DNA from: Chitinophagaceae bacterium | Lineage (GTDB): Bacteria > Bacteroidota > Bacteroidia > Chitinophagales > Chitinophagaceae | Assembly (NCBI GenBank): GCA_947489175.1 | Contig: CANLED010000006.1 | Location: forward strand, 1-22,515 | Reading direction: 5' to 3' | Length of the DNA: 22,515 nucleotides | In this document: in pieces, positions 1 to 7,819 of the stretch | Layout of the letters: each line of letters starts with the position of its first letter | Position numbering within the stretch: the first letter of the stretch is position 1 | Program-made: the position numbers and the translations under genes | Notes under the pieces: model-generated | Told to the model about the DNA's origin: nothing | What the model saw: only the letters and a program-made list of their open reading frames with translations | Database searches by the model: none

Positions 1-478
1 TGAATGAATACAACGTTGGTGAGTCAGTCTTCAGATTTATATAACCCCCAGACCCCATAATTTGTTTATATTTTCTAAGAAATATTGGGTGAGTTAATCT
101 TTTTTTAGCTTTTGATATACGAAGCTGCGGGTCAGGAAAGGGAAGCCAAATTTCAGCAACTTCTTCCTCTTCAAAATAAGCGTTAATCATACCAATTTGT
201 GAACGAATAAATGCCACATTGAACAAATTTGATTCAATGGCTTTCTTAGCGCCCACCCATATTCTGTTTCCTTTTAAATCGACTCCAATTAAGTTTTTAT
301 TTGGGTAAAGGTTTGCTAGCCCAATTGAATATTCTCCTTTGCCACACGCTAATTCAAGAACAATTTGGTTTTTGTTTTCGAAGAATTCATGCCATTTTCC
401 TTTTGTTCCTTCTGGTTGCTGAAATACATTTTTGAACGTAGTGATTTCCGCAAAGCGGATTAATTTTTTTTGCCCCAT
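1..478 (-). CDS. trmB: tRNA (guanine-N7-)-methyltransferase TrmB, C-terminus off the left edge
   Basis: Methylates N7 of guanine 46 in the variable loop of tRNAs using S-adenosylmethionine; cytoplasmic. I translated the minus strand from the ATG at 478 and it stays open to base 1, giving 159 residues of an enzyme usually a little over 200 long. The SAM-binding motif LELACGKGEYS lies at residues 41-51, followed by GVDLKG. The family's FPDP motif is at 114-117, followed by a basic KAKKRL stretch, and KTDS sits near 150. A canonical Trp after FPDP is replaced by Gln, which I recall as usual in Bacteroidota members. It starts 30 bases after the stop of the ketoacyl synthase, so co-transcription is possible, but a good -7 element just upstream suggests its own promoter. 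The identification is firm; only the end is missing. Confidence 0.93.
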   Translation of the reverse strand, partial: MGQKKLIRFAEITTFKNVFQQPEGTKGKWHEFFENKNQIVLELACGKGEYSIGLANLYPNKNLIGVDLKGNRIWVGAKKAIESNLFNVAFIRSQIGMINAYFEEEEVAEIWLPFPDPQLRISKAKKRLTHPIFLRKYKQIMGSGGYINLKTDSPTLYSF

Positions 479-488
479 AATATTGGTA

Positions 489-496
489 CAAAGGTA
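489..496 (-). promoter_or_regulatory. Putative -7 promoter element for trmB
   Basis: On the minus strand this reads TACCTTTG, a full match to the Bacteroidota -7 consensus TAnnTTTG, and is followed by TAC. It ends 11 bases before the trmB ATG. I see no TTTG -33 element at the usual 17-23 base spacing, so the call rests on the -7 box alone. Confidence 0.38.
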
Positions 497-508
497 GAGT
501 ATGAGAAT

Positions 509-1729
509 TTATTCTTCCCATTTTTTGAATGCCAACACGGCATTTAAGCCTCCAAAGGCGAACGCATTTGAAAGTGCATAATGAATTTGCTTTTCTCTAG
601 AAATGTTGGGTATCACATCTATCATACAGGTTTCATCAATTTCTTCAAAATTGGCTGTGGGAGGAAGAATGCCATTTTTCAATGCCAGTATAGTTGCAAT
701 GGCTTCAAATGAGCTTGTAGCCCCTAATGCATGCCCATGGAGGGATTTTGTGGAGCTTATTGGTAATCGCTTGGCATGCTCTTGAAATATCGTCTTTATA
801 GCGGCAACTTCCATGGTATCATTTATCAGCGTTCCTGTGCCATGTGCATTGATATATCCTATTTTTTCAGGTGATAAATGGGCATCTTCTAGTGCAAATT
901 TCATAGCACGTTCTGCACCTTTTTGATCAGGTTTCGTGATATGACTTGCATCTGAAGTCATGCCAAAACCAATTATTTCCCCAAGAATAATAGCGCCTCT
1001 TTTTGTGGCATGTTCTAAAGATTCCAAAACAAGCATTCCTGCCCCTTCACCTAAAATCATCCCCTGTCGTGTTTTTGAAAATGGCCTGCAAGTATCTGGT
1101 GCCACTACTCGAATTGCTTCCCATGCTTTTAAAAAAGTATAGGTGAAAGGTGTTTCACTGCCCCCTGAAATTGCCTGATCGCAAATACCATTCCTGATCA
1201 ACCAAAAGGCATTTCCAATGGCATGATTAGATGATGCGCATGCCGTTGATATCGTATAAACAGGTCCCTTAATACCCATTTGCATGCTCACGTTGCTTGA
1301 AGCTGCGTTGAGCATGGTTTTTGGAATTGAGAGTGGATGAACCCGCGATTTTTTCTCTTGATAAAGATCAATGTAACTTTGCTCTTGAGTACTTACACCA
1401 CCCATGGACGTTCCAAGGATGACAGCTGTACGATATGCATTTTCTTCGTTGAATTCAATGCCTGATTGTTTCACCGCTTCCTTGGCTGCCACTACAGCAA
1501 GCTGGGTAAATCGATCCATTAAGTCAAGGTCAGATTTTTGAATTGAAACAGTAGGATCAAAATGTTTGATTTCCGCTCCATTTTTGAAACGAATTAGATC
1601 AGCATCTACTGATGAAAATGGCCCAATGCCAGACTTACAATCAACCAAACTTTTCCAAAAATCATCTGTATTTAGTCCACACGCAGAAACAATTCCTGTG
1701 CCCGTTACCACAACCCTTCTTAAATTCAT
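509..1729 (-). CDS. fabF: Beta-ketoacyl-ACP synthase II family (FabF/NodE-like)
   Basis: Condenses malonyl-ACP with an acyl-ACP in fatty-acid-type chain elongation; cytoplasmic. The 406 residues match the usual KAS II length. The full catalytic triad is present: nucleophile Cys164 in STACASS, His296 in NAHGTGT and His333 in KSLHGH, with Lys328 before it. The glycine-rich GMILGEGAG segment follows CRPFS at 214-231, and the C-terminal NAFAFGGLNA motif is intact, so it should be active rather than a chain-length-factor homologue. The AWEAIRVVAPDTCRPFS stretch reminds me of NodE-type or aryl-polyene-type synthases more than of housekeeping FabF, which is recollection, not a search. It begins 12 bases after the stop of an acyl carrier protein gene, so the pair is surely one operon. 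No rnc or other fatty-acid gene is adjacent, leaving open whether this is the housekeeping enzyme or a dedicated one. Confidence 0.94.
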   Translation of the reverse strand: MNLRRVVVTGTGIVSACGLNTDDFWKSLVDCKSGIGPFSSVDADLIRFKNGAEIKHFDPTVSIQKSDLDLMDRFTQLAVVAAKEAVKQSGIEFNEENAYRTAVILGTSMGGVSTQEQSYIDLYQEKKSRVHPLSIPKTMLNAASSNVSMQMGIKGPVYTISTACASSNHAIGNAFWLIRNGICDQAISGGSETPFTYTFLKAWEAIRVVAPDTCRPFSKTRQGMILGEGAGMLVLESLEHATKRGAIILGEIIGFGMTSDASHITKPDQKGAERAMKFALEDAHLSPEKIGYINAHGTGTLINDTMEVAAIKTIFQEHAKRLPISSTKSLHGHALGATSSFEAIATILALKNGILPPTANFEEIDETCMIDVIPNISREKQIHYALSNAFAFGGLNAVLAFKKWEE

Positions 1730-1741
1730 TCTTTATATTTT

Positions 1742-1978
1742 TTATTGAATGGCCTTCACTATACTAATAACTGCTTGCTTTACAGACTTTATATTTTGCA
1801 GTTCAATATTGGGAATGGTAACATTAAACTCATCTTCAAGATCTGCAATAAGTTCAACAGCATCCAATGAATCTAATCCTAGCTCTTCAAATGAGCTTTC
1901 AATTTTTATCAGCTCTATGTTAACACCTTTTTTTGCTGATATAACCGCTGCTATTTTATCAAAAATAATTTCACTCAT
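1742..1978 (-). CDS. acpP: Acyl carrier protein
   Basis: Carries growing acyl chains as thioesters on a 4'-phosphopantetheine arm and is the expected partner of the adjacent ketoacyl synthase. It is a 78-residue acidic helical protein of normal ACP size. The attachment motif GLDSLDAVEL is at about residues 33-42, with the modified Ser in DSL; the common housekeeping version is GADSLDTVEL, so this one differs at the residue before the Asp. The C-terminal helix (SVKQAVISIVKAIQ) fits the fold. Gene order is ACP first, synthase second. The upstream 257 bases up to the next plus-strand gene hold its promoter, but I could not place a convincing -7 box. Whether it serves primary or specialised lipid synthesis is not decided by the sequence. 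Confidence 0.94.
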   Translation of the reverse strand: MSEIIFDKIAAVISAKKGVNIELIKIESSFEELGLDSLDAVELIADLEDEFNVTIPNIELQNIKSVKQAVISIVKAIQ

Positions 1979-2123
1979 AAAATTTTATTTAGGGGTTTAA
2001 TAAAAATAAGCTTTTTGTTTCATAATATGAAAGTCAATACCATATTGATTTTCAATCTAAAAATTGTTAATACAACATCTTTCAAGGTGAATAATCTCGG
2101 TAAAATTTGATGTTTTTCACATG

Positions 2124-2151
2124 TTGGTTTTTAAGTACTGTTCTATTTTTA
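2124..2151 (+). promoter_or_regulatory. Putative promoter of the small secreted protein gene
   Basis: TTG at 2124-2126, a 17-base spacer, then TATTTTTA at 2144-2151, a 7 of 8 match to the Bacteroidota -7 consensus TAnnTTTG. Transcription would start near 2158, giving a leader of almost 80 bases that contains the hairpin at 2181-2207. This is motif evidence only. Confidence 0.35.
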
Positions 2152-2180
2152 TACAGCAAAAGCAATCAAGCTATTGCAAA

Positions 2181-2207
2181 CGACACAATACCCGTTGTCT
2201 TATTTTT
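2181..2207 (+). promoter_or_regulatory. Leader hairpin with T-run, possible attenuator
   Basis: GACA at 2182-2185 can pair with TGTC (2196-2199 region) around the core AATACCCG, and a T-rich run TTATTTTTTT follows directly. This terminator-like structure lies between the putative promoter and the ATG at 2236, so it could stop or slow transcription before the gene. The stem is short and bulged. Its sequence recurs inverted in the terminator after the gene. Confidence 0.33.
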
Positions 2208-2566
2208 TTAATCATTTATTTTAAAAACAATTTTTATGAAAAAAGTAATCTTGTTAGTGAGTTTTGCCTTTGCAGCTTTTATGTCTCATGCTGCTGATAA
2301 TGAAACATCATTGAAAAATGATAATAAAGATCAACAAGTAAAATCTGTTAAAATGTTGGAGTCCAAAACAGATGACCAACAAATAAGTCGTTTGTGTTCA
2401 GTAACACTCAAAGGAGTTGTAAACGCAGGTGTTTTCAGTGTTGAAATTAGTTGCACAAATTCAGCAGAATCATGTGAACAAGCAACTAAACTTTCAGCTT
2501 CATGTTTAACAGCGGCCTTAAAAACAGTTAAGGATATAATCTACTAAAAAAGACGGGTATTGTGTC
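2182..2566. repeat. Inverted repeat pair enclosing the small cysteine-rich gene
   Basis: GACACAATACCCG at 2182-2194 is matched exactly by its reverse complement at 2554-2566. The similarity extends: the reverse complement of 2182-2201 equals 2550-2566 except for three extra bases (AAC). The two arms sit about 40-55 bases outside the start codon and just after the stop codon of the 103-residue gene. The arms could pair across the whole transcript, be two copies of one terminator element, or be the ends of a small mobile cassette; I saw no flanking target-site duplication. Confidence 0.7.
2236..2547 (+). CDS. Small secreted four-cysteine protein, function unknown
   Basis: I do not recognise a family. 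The 103-residue product begins with a clear Sec signal peptide (Lys-Lys, hydrophobic core to about residue 18, SHA-A cleavage region near 19-20). The mature N-terminal third is rich in Asp, Asn, Lys and Gln and looks disordered. The C-terminal half has four cysteines at 54, 73, 80 and 90, consistent with two disulfides in the periplasm or outside the cell. There is no double-glycine leader and no lipobox. It has its own putative promoter, a leader hairpin, and a strong hairpin terminator right after the stop, so it is probably made in excess over the GLPGLI and barrel genes that follow 43 bases later. That it is a real gene is supported by the signal peptide, cysteine spacing and flanking signals. 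Confidence 0.7.
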   Translation: MKKVILLVSFAFAAFMSHAADNETSLKNDNKDQQVKSVKMLESKTDDQQISRLCSVTLKGVVNAGVFSVEISCTNSAESCEQATKLSASCLTAALKTVKDIIY

Positions 2567-2572
2567 TTTTTT
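2546..2572 (+). terminator. Hairpin terminator after the small secreted protein gene
   Basis: AAAAAAGAC at 2546-2554 and GTCTTTTTT at 2564-2572 form a perfect nine-base stem with a nine-base loop, starting on the last bases of the stop region and ending in a T-run. By its symmetry it could work in either direction. The loop and inner stem contain the inverted repeat shared with the leader hairpin. Confidence 0.6.
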
Positions 2573-2590
2573 AATTTTTAAATCAACATC

Positions 2591-3346
2591 ATGAAAAAAA
2601 TATTTACCACTTTATTTATTTTTATTTCTACGCTCTCCATTTCACAACCAAACACGGATGGCTTTCTCGTATTTTATAATGCAAAATTTAACAATCAATT
2701 TGGGCGGGGTAACGACTTCAGAGAATATCAAGGAAAGTTAATAATTCAAGGAAATCAATCTCTGTTTACCATGAAAGAGAAAGGAAATATTATTCCACTT
2801 GATGATAAATTCAACATAGATGTTTCTCCTGATAGTTTATTTACTGTTTATAAAGATGCTGAATCCAGCTCGCTGATCTTTGATTTTTCTGACATAAATC
2901 AGCAAATTTTATATTTCGCCGATACCCTACATCCAATGCAATGGATACTGACTCAGGAAAAGAAAATGATTGATCAAATCACCTGTTTAAAAGCCCATAC
3001 ACAATTCAAAGGAAGAGATTACATTGCTTGGTATGCACCATCCATTCCAATTGATAATGGACCATGGAAATTGGGTGGACTCCCAGGATTGATATTGGAA
3101 GCTTATGATGCTGAAGATGATTGGCACTTAGTTTGTACTTCATTGAAACCTACATCCAACAATACTTTTCTTTTTTACGAAAAGATAATTCTAAAAGGTC
3201 TTGAAGGTTATGAGGCCTATACGGATTACATGCAAAAAATATTCCGCAGGATTAAAAGTACCCTTGCAACATCGCAAACTGGGGATTGCTTAACATGTGA
3301 AAACAAATCCGTTATTAAACTTCATACATGGGAAAAAATATACTGA
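2591..3346 (+). CDS. GLPGLI family secreted protein
   Basis: Bacteroidota-specific exported protein of unknown biochemical role, commonly encoded beside TonB-receptor-like barrels. The 251 residues start with a signal peptide ending near SISQ (residue 19). The family signature is complete: GPWKLGGLPGLILEAYD at about 157-173 with GGLPGLI at 162-168, preceded by the typical GRDYIAWYAPSIPI at 141-154. Two cysteines near the C-terminus (GDCLTC) could form a local disulfide or bind metal. Its stop codon TGA (3344-3346) overlaps the ATG of the barrel gene in a TGATG arrangement, so the two proteins are translationally coupled and probably act together at the cell envelope. It follows the small cysteine-rich gene by 43 bases with a terminator between, so it may rely on read-through or a promoter I could not see. 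Confidence 0.9.
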   Translation: MKKIFTTLFIFISTLSISQPNTDGFLVFYNAKFNNQFGRGNDFREYQGKLIIQGNQSLFTMKEKGNIIPLDDKFNIDVSPDSLFTVYKDAESSSLIFDFSDINQQILYFADTLHPMQWILTQEKKMIDQITCLKAHTQFKGRDYIAWYAPSIPIDNGPWKLGGLPGLILEAYDAEDDWHLVCTSLKPTSNNTFLFYEKIILKGLEGYEAYTDYMQKIFRRIKSTLATSQTGDCLTCENKSVIKLHTWEKIY

Positions 3347-6009
3347 TGAAAAAAGTTTACCTCATCATAACCTTTCTTGTCTTGGTTTTAGGATTTGCCA
3401 TGTCTCAAAATACACTTCAAATATCAGGCGAAATAATGCTTGAAAATATGCCGCTTCGTGGGGCAGTTGTTCAGCTTCATAGGGTAGATAGAGATAGCCT
3501 TATTGCTTATACATTTTCAAACTCAAATGGATATTTCAAGATCAGTACAAACAAAGTATTCTCAAACTTTATACTTAAATTCTCTCATGTGTCGGCATCC
3601 GATACAGTCATTGTGATTGATGCATCAACATTTTACAATGATGGATGGCACGATACTATAACAATGAGCAGGAGTAAAAAATCGATGAAGGAAATTGTAC
3701 TTCGAGCCCCGGAACTATCCTTTAAAATTGCTGGAGATACTATTTCATATAATGCAGAAAGGTACATGAACAGTGAAGTAAATAAATTGGAAGACCTTTT
3801 AAAAAAGATGGAAGGATTTCATGTTGATGATAATGGAAGAATATCATTTAATGGGAAAGACGTAAGTAAAATACTGATTGAAGGTGATGACCTAACGGGT
3901 TCTAAGTATAAGCTATTGTCAAAAAACATAGGCGCAGACTTGATTTCAACGGTTCAAGTTATCAATAATTTCAATGATAATAGGTTGCTTAAGCAAGTAG
4001 AAAATGATAACAATGTTGGGATAAATCTTACCATAAAGCCTGATAAAAAAAATAAGTTAAACGGAAATTTTGATGTGCACTATGGAAATGCAGAAAAAGG
4101 TAATGCTTCTTTAGATTTAGTCTCAATTCAAAAAAAACTAAAGTCACTGCATTTCATTAACTACAACAACATCGGAAAAGATGCAGCAGAAGACATTTCT
4201 TTTCATTGGCAGCGTGATGCAGTTTCTTCAACCGGCCAAGTAAACCAGAAAAGAATAAGTGATCCGATAAAGCAATTTCAATTGCCCGTTCCTCCCTTAA
4301 AAAATTTGTACGTTATAAGAAATAGTGACTTTAACAGTACATTGATAGAATCCATAAATTTAAGTAAACATGTTAACCTAAAAATTTTAGGATCATATAA
4401 TAGCGAGCATAAAAAAGCTGATGGAGTTTTCTCAAGAACATACTATTTTCCTGGAGAAAAAAAATGGGAATTGGATGCACGCGATTATTCAAATAACTAT
4501 ATCCGTAATATTGGAAGCAATTTATTGTTTCGCATAGACAATACCAAAAATAGAATAGCCTCTTATGGTATTTCATTTTACAAAACAACAAAATATTCAA
4601 TATTTGATGAATTAAGGTCAGGCTTTGTAACAGACTATTTACAAGAAAAACTTAAGCGGAATTATAATGAAATCATGTTAGAAGGACATGAGACAATTAA
4701 GTTTAAAAACAAAGCTGTTTTGAAAATTGATTACACCACATCATTTCTTAGAAACATCACTAGCTTAGCTATTCAATCAGATAGAATTTATACTTCAATA
4801 CTCAATTCATTTTTACTTACAGAACATATTCAAGAGTTACAGCAGGAAGGATTTTCAAACGAATTTGATATTTCAATTAGCAAGGCTATTTTTAAAATTA
4901 CCAATTCTATTGGTATTCATGCAACGCATGATTATTTACCTGCAAACGCTGAATTGAACAACATCTTCAATCAAACAAATGATTTGGTACATAGCAACTT
5001 CAACACATTGACTTCTAATAAGAACTATGTGTATAACAGGTTTTCTTATAAATTAAGTAAAAAAATTAACATCAACTCTCAGATTGCTGGTGGAATAGGC
5101 AAGATTATAACCGAACAAAAACAACATTTTACTGAACCTATTTATATGTTGAAAATTTCAACTGCCTATAGAAAAACTGCATTCAAACAGGTTGGAATTG
5201 GCTTCAGTTTAATGAAAAAACCGCCATCTTCTGAGTACTTTTTCCCGTCTCCTTTGTTAAGTGGAAATTCAACCATGGTACACGGACTACACCTACCCTC
5301 TTTTCCAATAACAAAGGGAGTAGAGCTGAATTATTTAAGGAATAATTTGATAAGTGGATTAATGATTTCAGTTACAGCAGCTGCAGAAATTATTAATGGT
5401 GACAATGCAATTTCCGTTACAACAATGCCTGCTTATTCAGTAACATCTTTTTTTAAAGCATCAGTTTCAAAAAATGCGTCTCTAACTTTTAATGTTGAAA
5501 AAAATCTACATTCATTAGGATTAAAAACAGCTTTGGCAACAAATATCACACATGTAAATGCTCCAACAAGAACCAATGAAATTCTAGTGAATTCAACATT
5601 TTTAATCAAAGCAGTACATATAAATACAACAAGTAATTGGAAGGGAATTTTTAACACCGAACTTATGCTTTCACTTTCTGCATCAACGTTGAATTATCTT
5701 GGTTCATCATCAAATAATTCAATCATGGTTAAAAAATCATTACTTAAAACTAAGTTTAAAATCAGTCCAAAAATTTTGGCATCTTTGTACGTTGCATCCT
5801 TTAAGAATCAATCCCAGCATGCATTTCATGCGATTGATGGAATTTGTAAATATCATTTGAGTAATCGAATTAAGGCAAGCTTAACCTTGCATAATATGTT
5901 GAATCAAAAAATATTTTATGAAAGACAATATGGAGTTTATAGTATTTCAGAAAGCAAAATAAACTTGAATGGACGAATTATGATGATAGGTTTTCAGTAT
6001 GATTTTTAA
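3346..6009 (+). CDS. TonB-receptor-like outer-membrane beta-barrel with carboxypeptidase-regulatory-like N-domain
   Basis: A large outer-membrane protein of about 887 residues. I chose the ATG at 3346 rather than the in-frame ATG at 3328: it overlaps the upstream stop as TGATG and starts directly with the signal peptide MKKVYLIITFLVLVLGFAMS. After it comes a carboxypeptidase-regulatory-like beta-sandwich (about 24-105, with GYFKIS), then a plug-like region (about 115-235, with GKDVSKILIEGDDLTG) and a long stretch of alternating amphipathic strands ending in Phe (GFQYDF), the usual barrel insertion signal. I saw no clear TonB box, and the layout fits the OMP_b-brl_3 type of barrel better than SusC. 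No SusD lipoprotein is adjacent. Coupled to the GLPGLI gene, it may move a peptide or small molecule across the outer membrane; the cargo is unknown. Confidence 0.85.
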   Translation: MKKVYLIITFLVLVLGFAMSQNTLQISGEIMLENMPLRGAVVQLHRVDRDSLIAYTFSNSNGYFKISTNKVFSNFILKFSHVSASDTVIVIDASTFYNDGWHDTITMSRSKKSMKEIVLRAPELSFKIAGDTISYNAERYMNSEVNKLEDLLKKMEGFHVDDNGRISFNGKDVSKILIEGDDLTGSKYKLLSKNIGADLISTVQVINNFNDNRLLKQVENDNNVGINLTIKPDKKNKLNGNFDVHYGNAEKGNASLDLVSIQKKLKSLHFINYNNIGKDAAEDISFHWQRDAVSSTGQVNQKRISDPIKQFQLPVPPLKNLYVIRNSDFNSTLIESINLSKHVNLKILGSYNSEHKKADGVFSRTYYFPGEKKWELDARDYSNNYIRNIGSNLLFRIDNTKNRIASYGISFYKTTKYSIFDELRSGFVTDYLQEKLKRNYNEIMLEGHETIKFKNKAVLKIDYTTSFLRNITSLAIQSDRIYTSILNSFLLTEHIQELQQEGFSNEFDISISKAIFKITNSIGIHATHDYLPANAELNNIFNQTNDLVHSNFNTLTSNKNYVYNRFSYKLSKKININSQIAGGIGKIITEQKQHFTEPIYMLKISTAYRKTAFKQVGIGFSLMKKPPSSEYFFPSPLLSGNSTMVHGLHLPSFPITKGVELNYLRNNLISGLMISVTAAAEIINGDNAISVTTMPAYSVTSFFKASVSKNASLTFNVEKNLHSLGLKTALATNITHVNAPTRTNEILVNSTFLIKAVHINTTSNWKGIFNTELMLSLSASTLNYLGSSSNNSIMVKKSLLKTKFKISPKILASLYVASFKNQSQHAFHAIDGICKYHLSNRIKASLTLHNMLNQKIFYERQYGVYSISESKINLNGRIMMIGFQYDF

Positions 6010-6018
6010 AAAAAATAT

Positions 6019-7686
6019 TTAACTTATTGGCATTAATAACTGATCACTTTCAATTCCTGTTCTATCTACTGCAGAAACAATGATGTTTTTTAGTGTGTTT
6101 ATTTTTCCTGTTGTGTCTAAAATTGTTTTTAGTAAGGATGCATTTTTTTCAAAGCGATTTAAAATTTTATAATCCCATTTATCGTCATATTGAAAGTACA
6201 GAACCCATTTAAAAGTGTTCTCATCATTTGTTTCCCAATTGATTGAAATGTCTTCAGTATTGTACACAAATTTAACCAATGGTGCTGGGGGTTTTGTCTT
6301 GTTAAGCCAAGGACTTGCAGGTACTAAGGCTGGCGTTTTATACGGCCCTTCAATGAGTTCTTTTGTCAATTTTGGATTCTTTGTTAAGGAAGACAAGTTC
6401 CAATGTACTGAACCCATGCTTTTGGGGATGAGGTCTCTGGTAAGTTGTATTTCGTTTACAACTTCTAAATTGCTTTCTGCAGAAGGTTTGTTGTTTACAA
6501 CATTGATTCCAGGCCATAAATGTCTTTGTAGCGTATTTTCACTTTGCCACCAATCTAGCAAATCAGGAAATCGTTGTCCCACTTTGTTAATGGGCCAATA
6601 CAATTGAGGCGTAAAATAATCAATCCAACCCTTATTCAGCCACAGTTTTGCATCAGCGTAGAGTTTATCATATTGATCAAATCCTGTAACAGTAGAGGGA
6701 GAGCCAGGGCGATAAATTCCAAAAGGGCTCAATCCAAACTTCACATAAGATTTTTCTGCTTTGATTTCTTTGTATAAACGTTCGATGAGTGTGTTGACTG
6801 AATTTCTTCTCCAATCTCCTCGAGTTAGTGTGCCACCTGATTTCAAATAATTGTCCCAACTCTTTTCATCTGGAAAATCTTTTCCGCCATTGTAAGACGG
6901 ATAAGGATAAAAATAATCGTCAAAATGGATACCATCAACATCATATCTTTTTACGATATCCAAAACAACCGCGGATGTTTTGTCTTGGGTTGATTTTAAA
7001 GATGGATCCATCCACCAATATCCTTCTTCAAGCTTATAAACCAGTTCTGGATTTGTTTTAACAACAGATTGGTTGCTTATGGTACTGCCTTTAATATGGT
7101 GAGCCCGATAGGGGTTCAACCAAGCATGAAGCTCTAGTCCACGTTTGTGAGATTCCTCAATCCAGAAAGTTAGCGGATCGTAATAAGGTTCTGGTGCCAT
7201 GCCTTGTTCGCCCGTAAGAAAATAAGACCAAGGTTCGAGAGCACTTTGATAAAATGCATCTGCTTGTGGACGAACTTGCAGAATTACAGCGTTGAATTGA
7301 TTTCTTTGGAGGTAATTCAACAACTCTATGGCTTCAGCTTTTTGTTCAAATGCAGATAGACCAGGTTTACTTGGCCAATCTATGTTAGCCACCGATGCAA
7401 TCCATGCTGCGCGAAATTCACGCATGGTAGAGGTTATTGGATTAACATTTTTAGGCGTTATTTGCGGGTTCTTTGAAATGGAAGCCTTTGGAGTTGCCGA
7501 TGCTGGTTTAGTATTTGCTGAGGAAGGTACAGATTGAACTTTAATGGGCACGGAAGTCGTTTTTTGGGCAATTACAGTCTCTTCTTTTTTTAAATGAAGT
7601 TTATCAGTGATATTCTTTATGGTGGTACATGAGATTACAAATACGCATAAAATAAGGAAAGCGACGGAAGATTGGATTTTGCGCAT
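6019..7686 (-). CDS. Glycosyl-hydrolase-10-like (GHL10/DUF187) lipoprotein
   Basis: Predicted cell-surface or periplasmic glycoside hydrolase of the YngK-like family; the substrates of this family are not well defined. The 555 residues begin with a lipoprotein signal whose lipobox is FVISC with Cys20. A low-complexity Ser/Thr/Pro/Lys linker (about 35-85) leads to the TIM-barrel domain starting REFRAAWIASVANIDWP at 89-105. Family hallmarks follow: ILQVRPQADAFY at 135-146, HAWLNPYRAH at 187-196 and DGIHFDDYFYPYP at 251-263, where the Asp pair is likely in the active site. The last roughly 95 residues look like a fibronectin-III-type sandwich. It converges on the barrel gene with only nine bases between stops, and is divergent from the DUF3445 gene. 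The family assignment is secure; the substrate is not. Confidence 0.9.
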   Translation of the reverse strand: MRKIQSSVAFLILCVFVISCTTIKNITDKLHLKKEETVIAQKTTSVPIKVQSVPSSANTKPASATPKASISKNPQITPKNVNPITSTMREFRAAWIASVANIDWPSKPGLSAFEQKAEAIELLNYLQRNQFNAVILQVRPQADAFYQSALEPWSYFLTGEQGMAPEPYYDPLTFWIEESHKRGLELHAWLNPYRAHHIKGSTISNQSVVKTNPELVYKLEEGYWWMDPSLKSTQDKTSAVVLDIVKRYDVDGIHFDDYFYPYPSYNGGKDFPDEKSWDNYLKSGGTLTRGDWRRNSVNTLIERLYKEIKAEKSYVKFGLSPFGIYRPGSPSTVTGFDQYDKLYADAKLWLNKGWIDYFTPQLYWPINKVGQRFPDLLDWWQSENTLQRHLWPGINVVNNKPSAESNLEVVNEIQLTRDLIPKSMGSVHWNLSSLTKNPKLTKELIEGPYKTPALVPASPWLNKTKPPAPLVKFVYNTEDISINWETNDENTFKWVLYFQYDDKWDYKILNRFEKNASLLKTILDTTGKINTLKNIIVSAVDRTGIESDQLLMPIS

Positions 7687-7701
7687 TTAATGAGGTTTGT
7701 A

Positions 7702-7709
7702 CAAAATTA
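7702..7709 (-). promoter_or_regulatory. Putative -7 element of the GHL10 lipoprotein gene
   Basis: Minus-strand TAATTTTG followed by TACA, an exact fit to TAnnTTTG, 15 bases before the start codon at 7686. No TTTG lies at the standard upstream spacing. The same TTTGTAC ending occurs at the trmB and hybrid-sensor promoters. Confidence 0.35.
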
Positions 7710-7789
7710 CCATTCAAAACAACGATATTGGTAATAAATTTGGTTAAAAATTGACTTTCCTATTTTACATGAGGTAAATAGTCGGGCCA

Positions 7790-7797
7790 TAATTTTG
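7790..7797 (+). promoter_or_regulatory. Putative -7 element of the DUF3445 gene
   Basis: TAATTTTG matches TAnnTTTG exactly and lies 22 bases before the ATG at 7820 in the divergent intergenic region. I found no clear -33 TTTG at 17-23 bases upstream. Confidence 0.35.
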
Positions 7798-7819
7798 TGT
7801 TTATTCCTTAAATTAGCTC

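Noticed and set aside
2236..2547. Small cysteine-rich protein considered as a ribosomal peptide precursor with double-glycine leader
   Set aside because: It has a Sec signal peptide, no GG cleavage site, and no maturation enzyme or peptidase-transporter gene nearby.
3328..3345. Upstream in-frame ATG for the barrel protein
   Set aside because: It adds six residues before an otherwise ideal signal peptide; the TGATG overlap favours 3346.
6215..6607. 130-codon plus-strand frame
   Set aside because: Antisense to the GHL10 lipoprotein gene, with no recognisable protein features.
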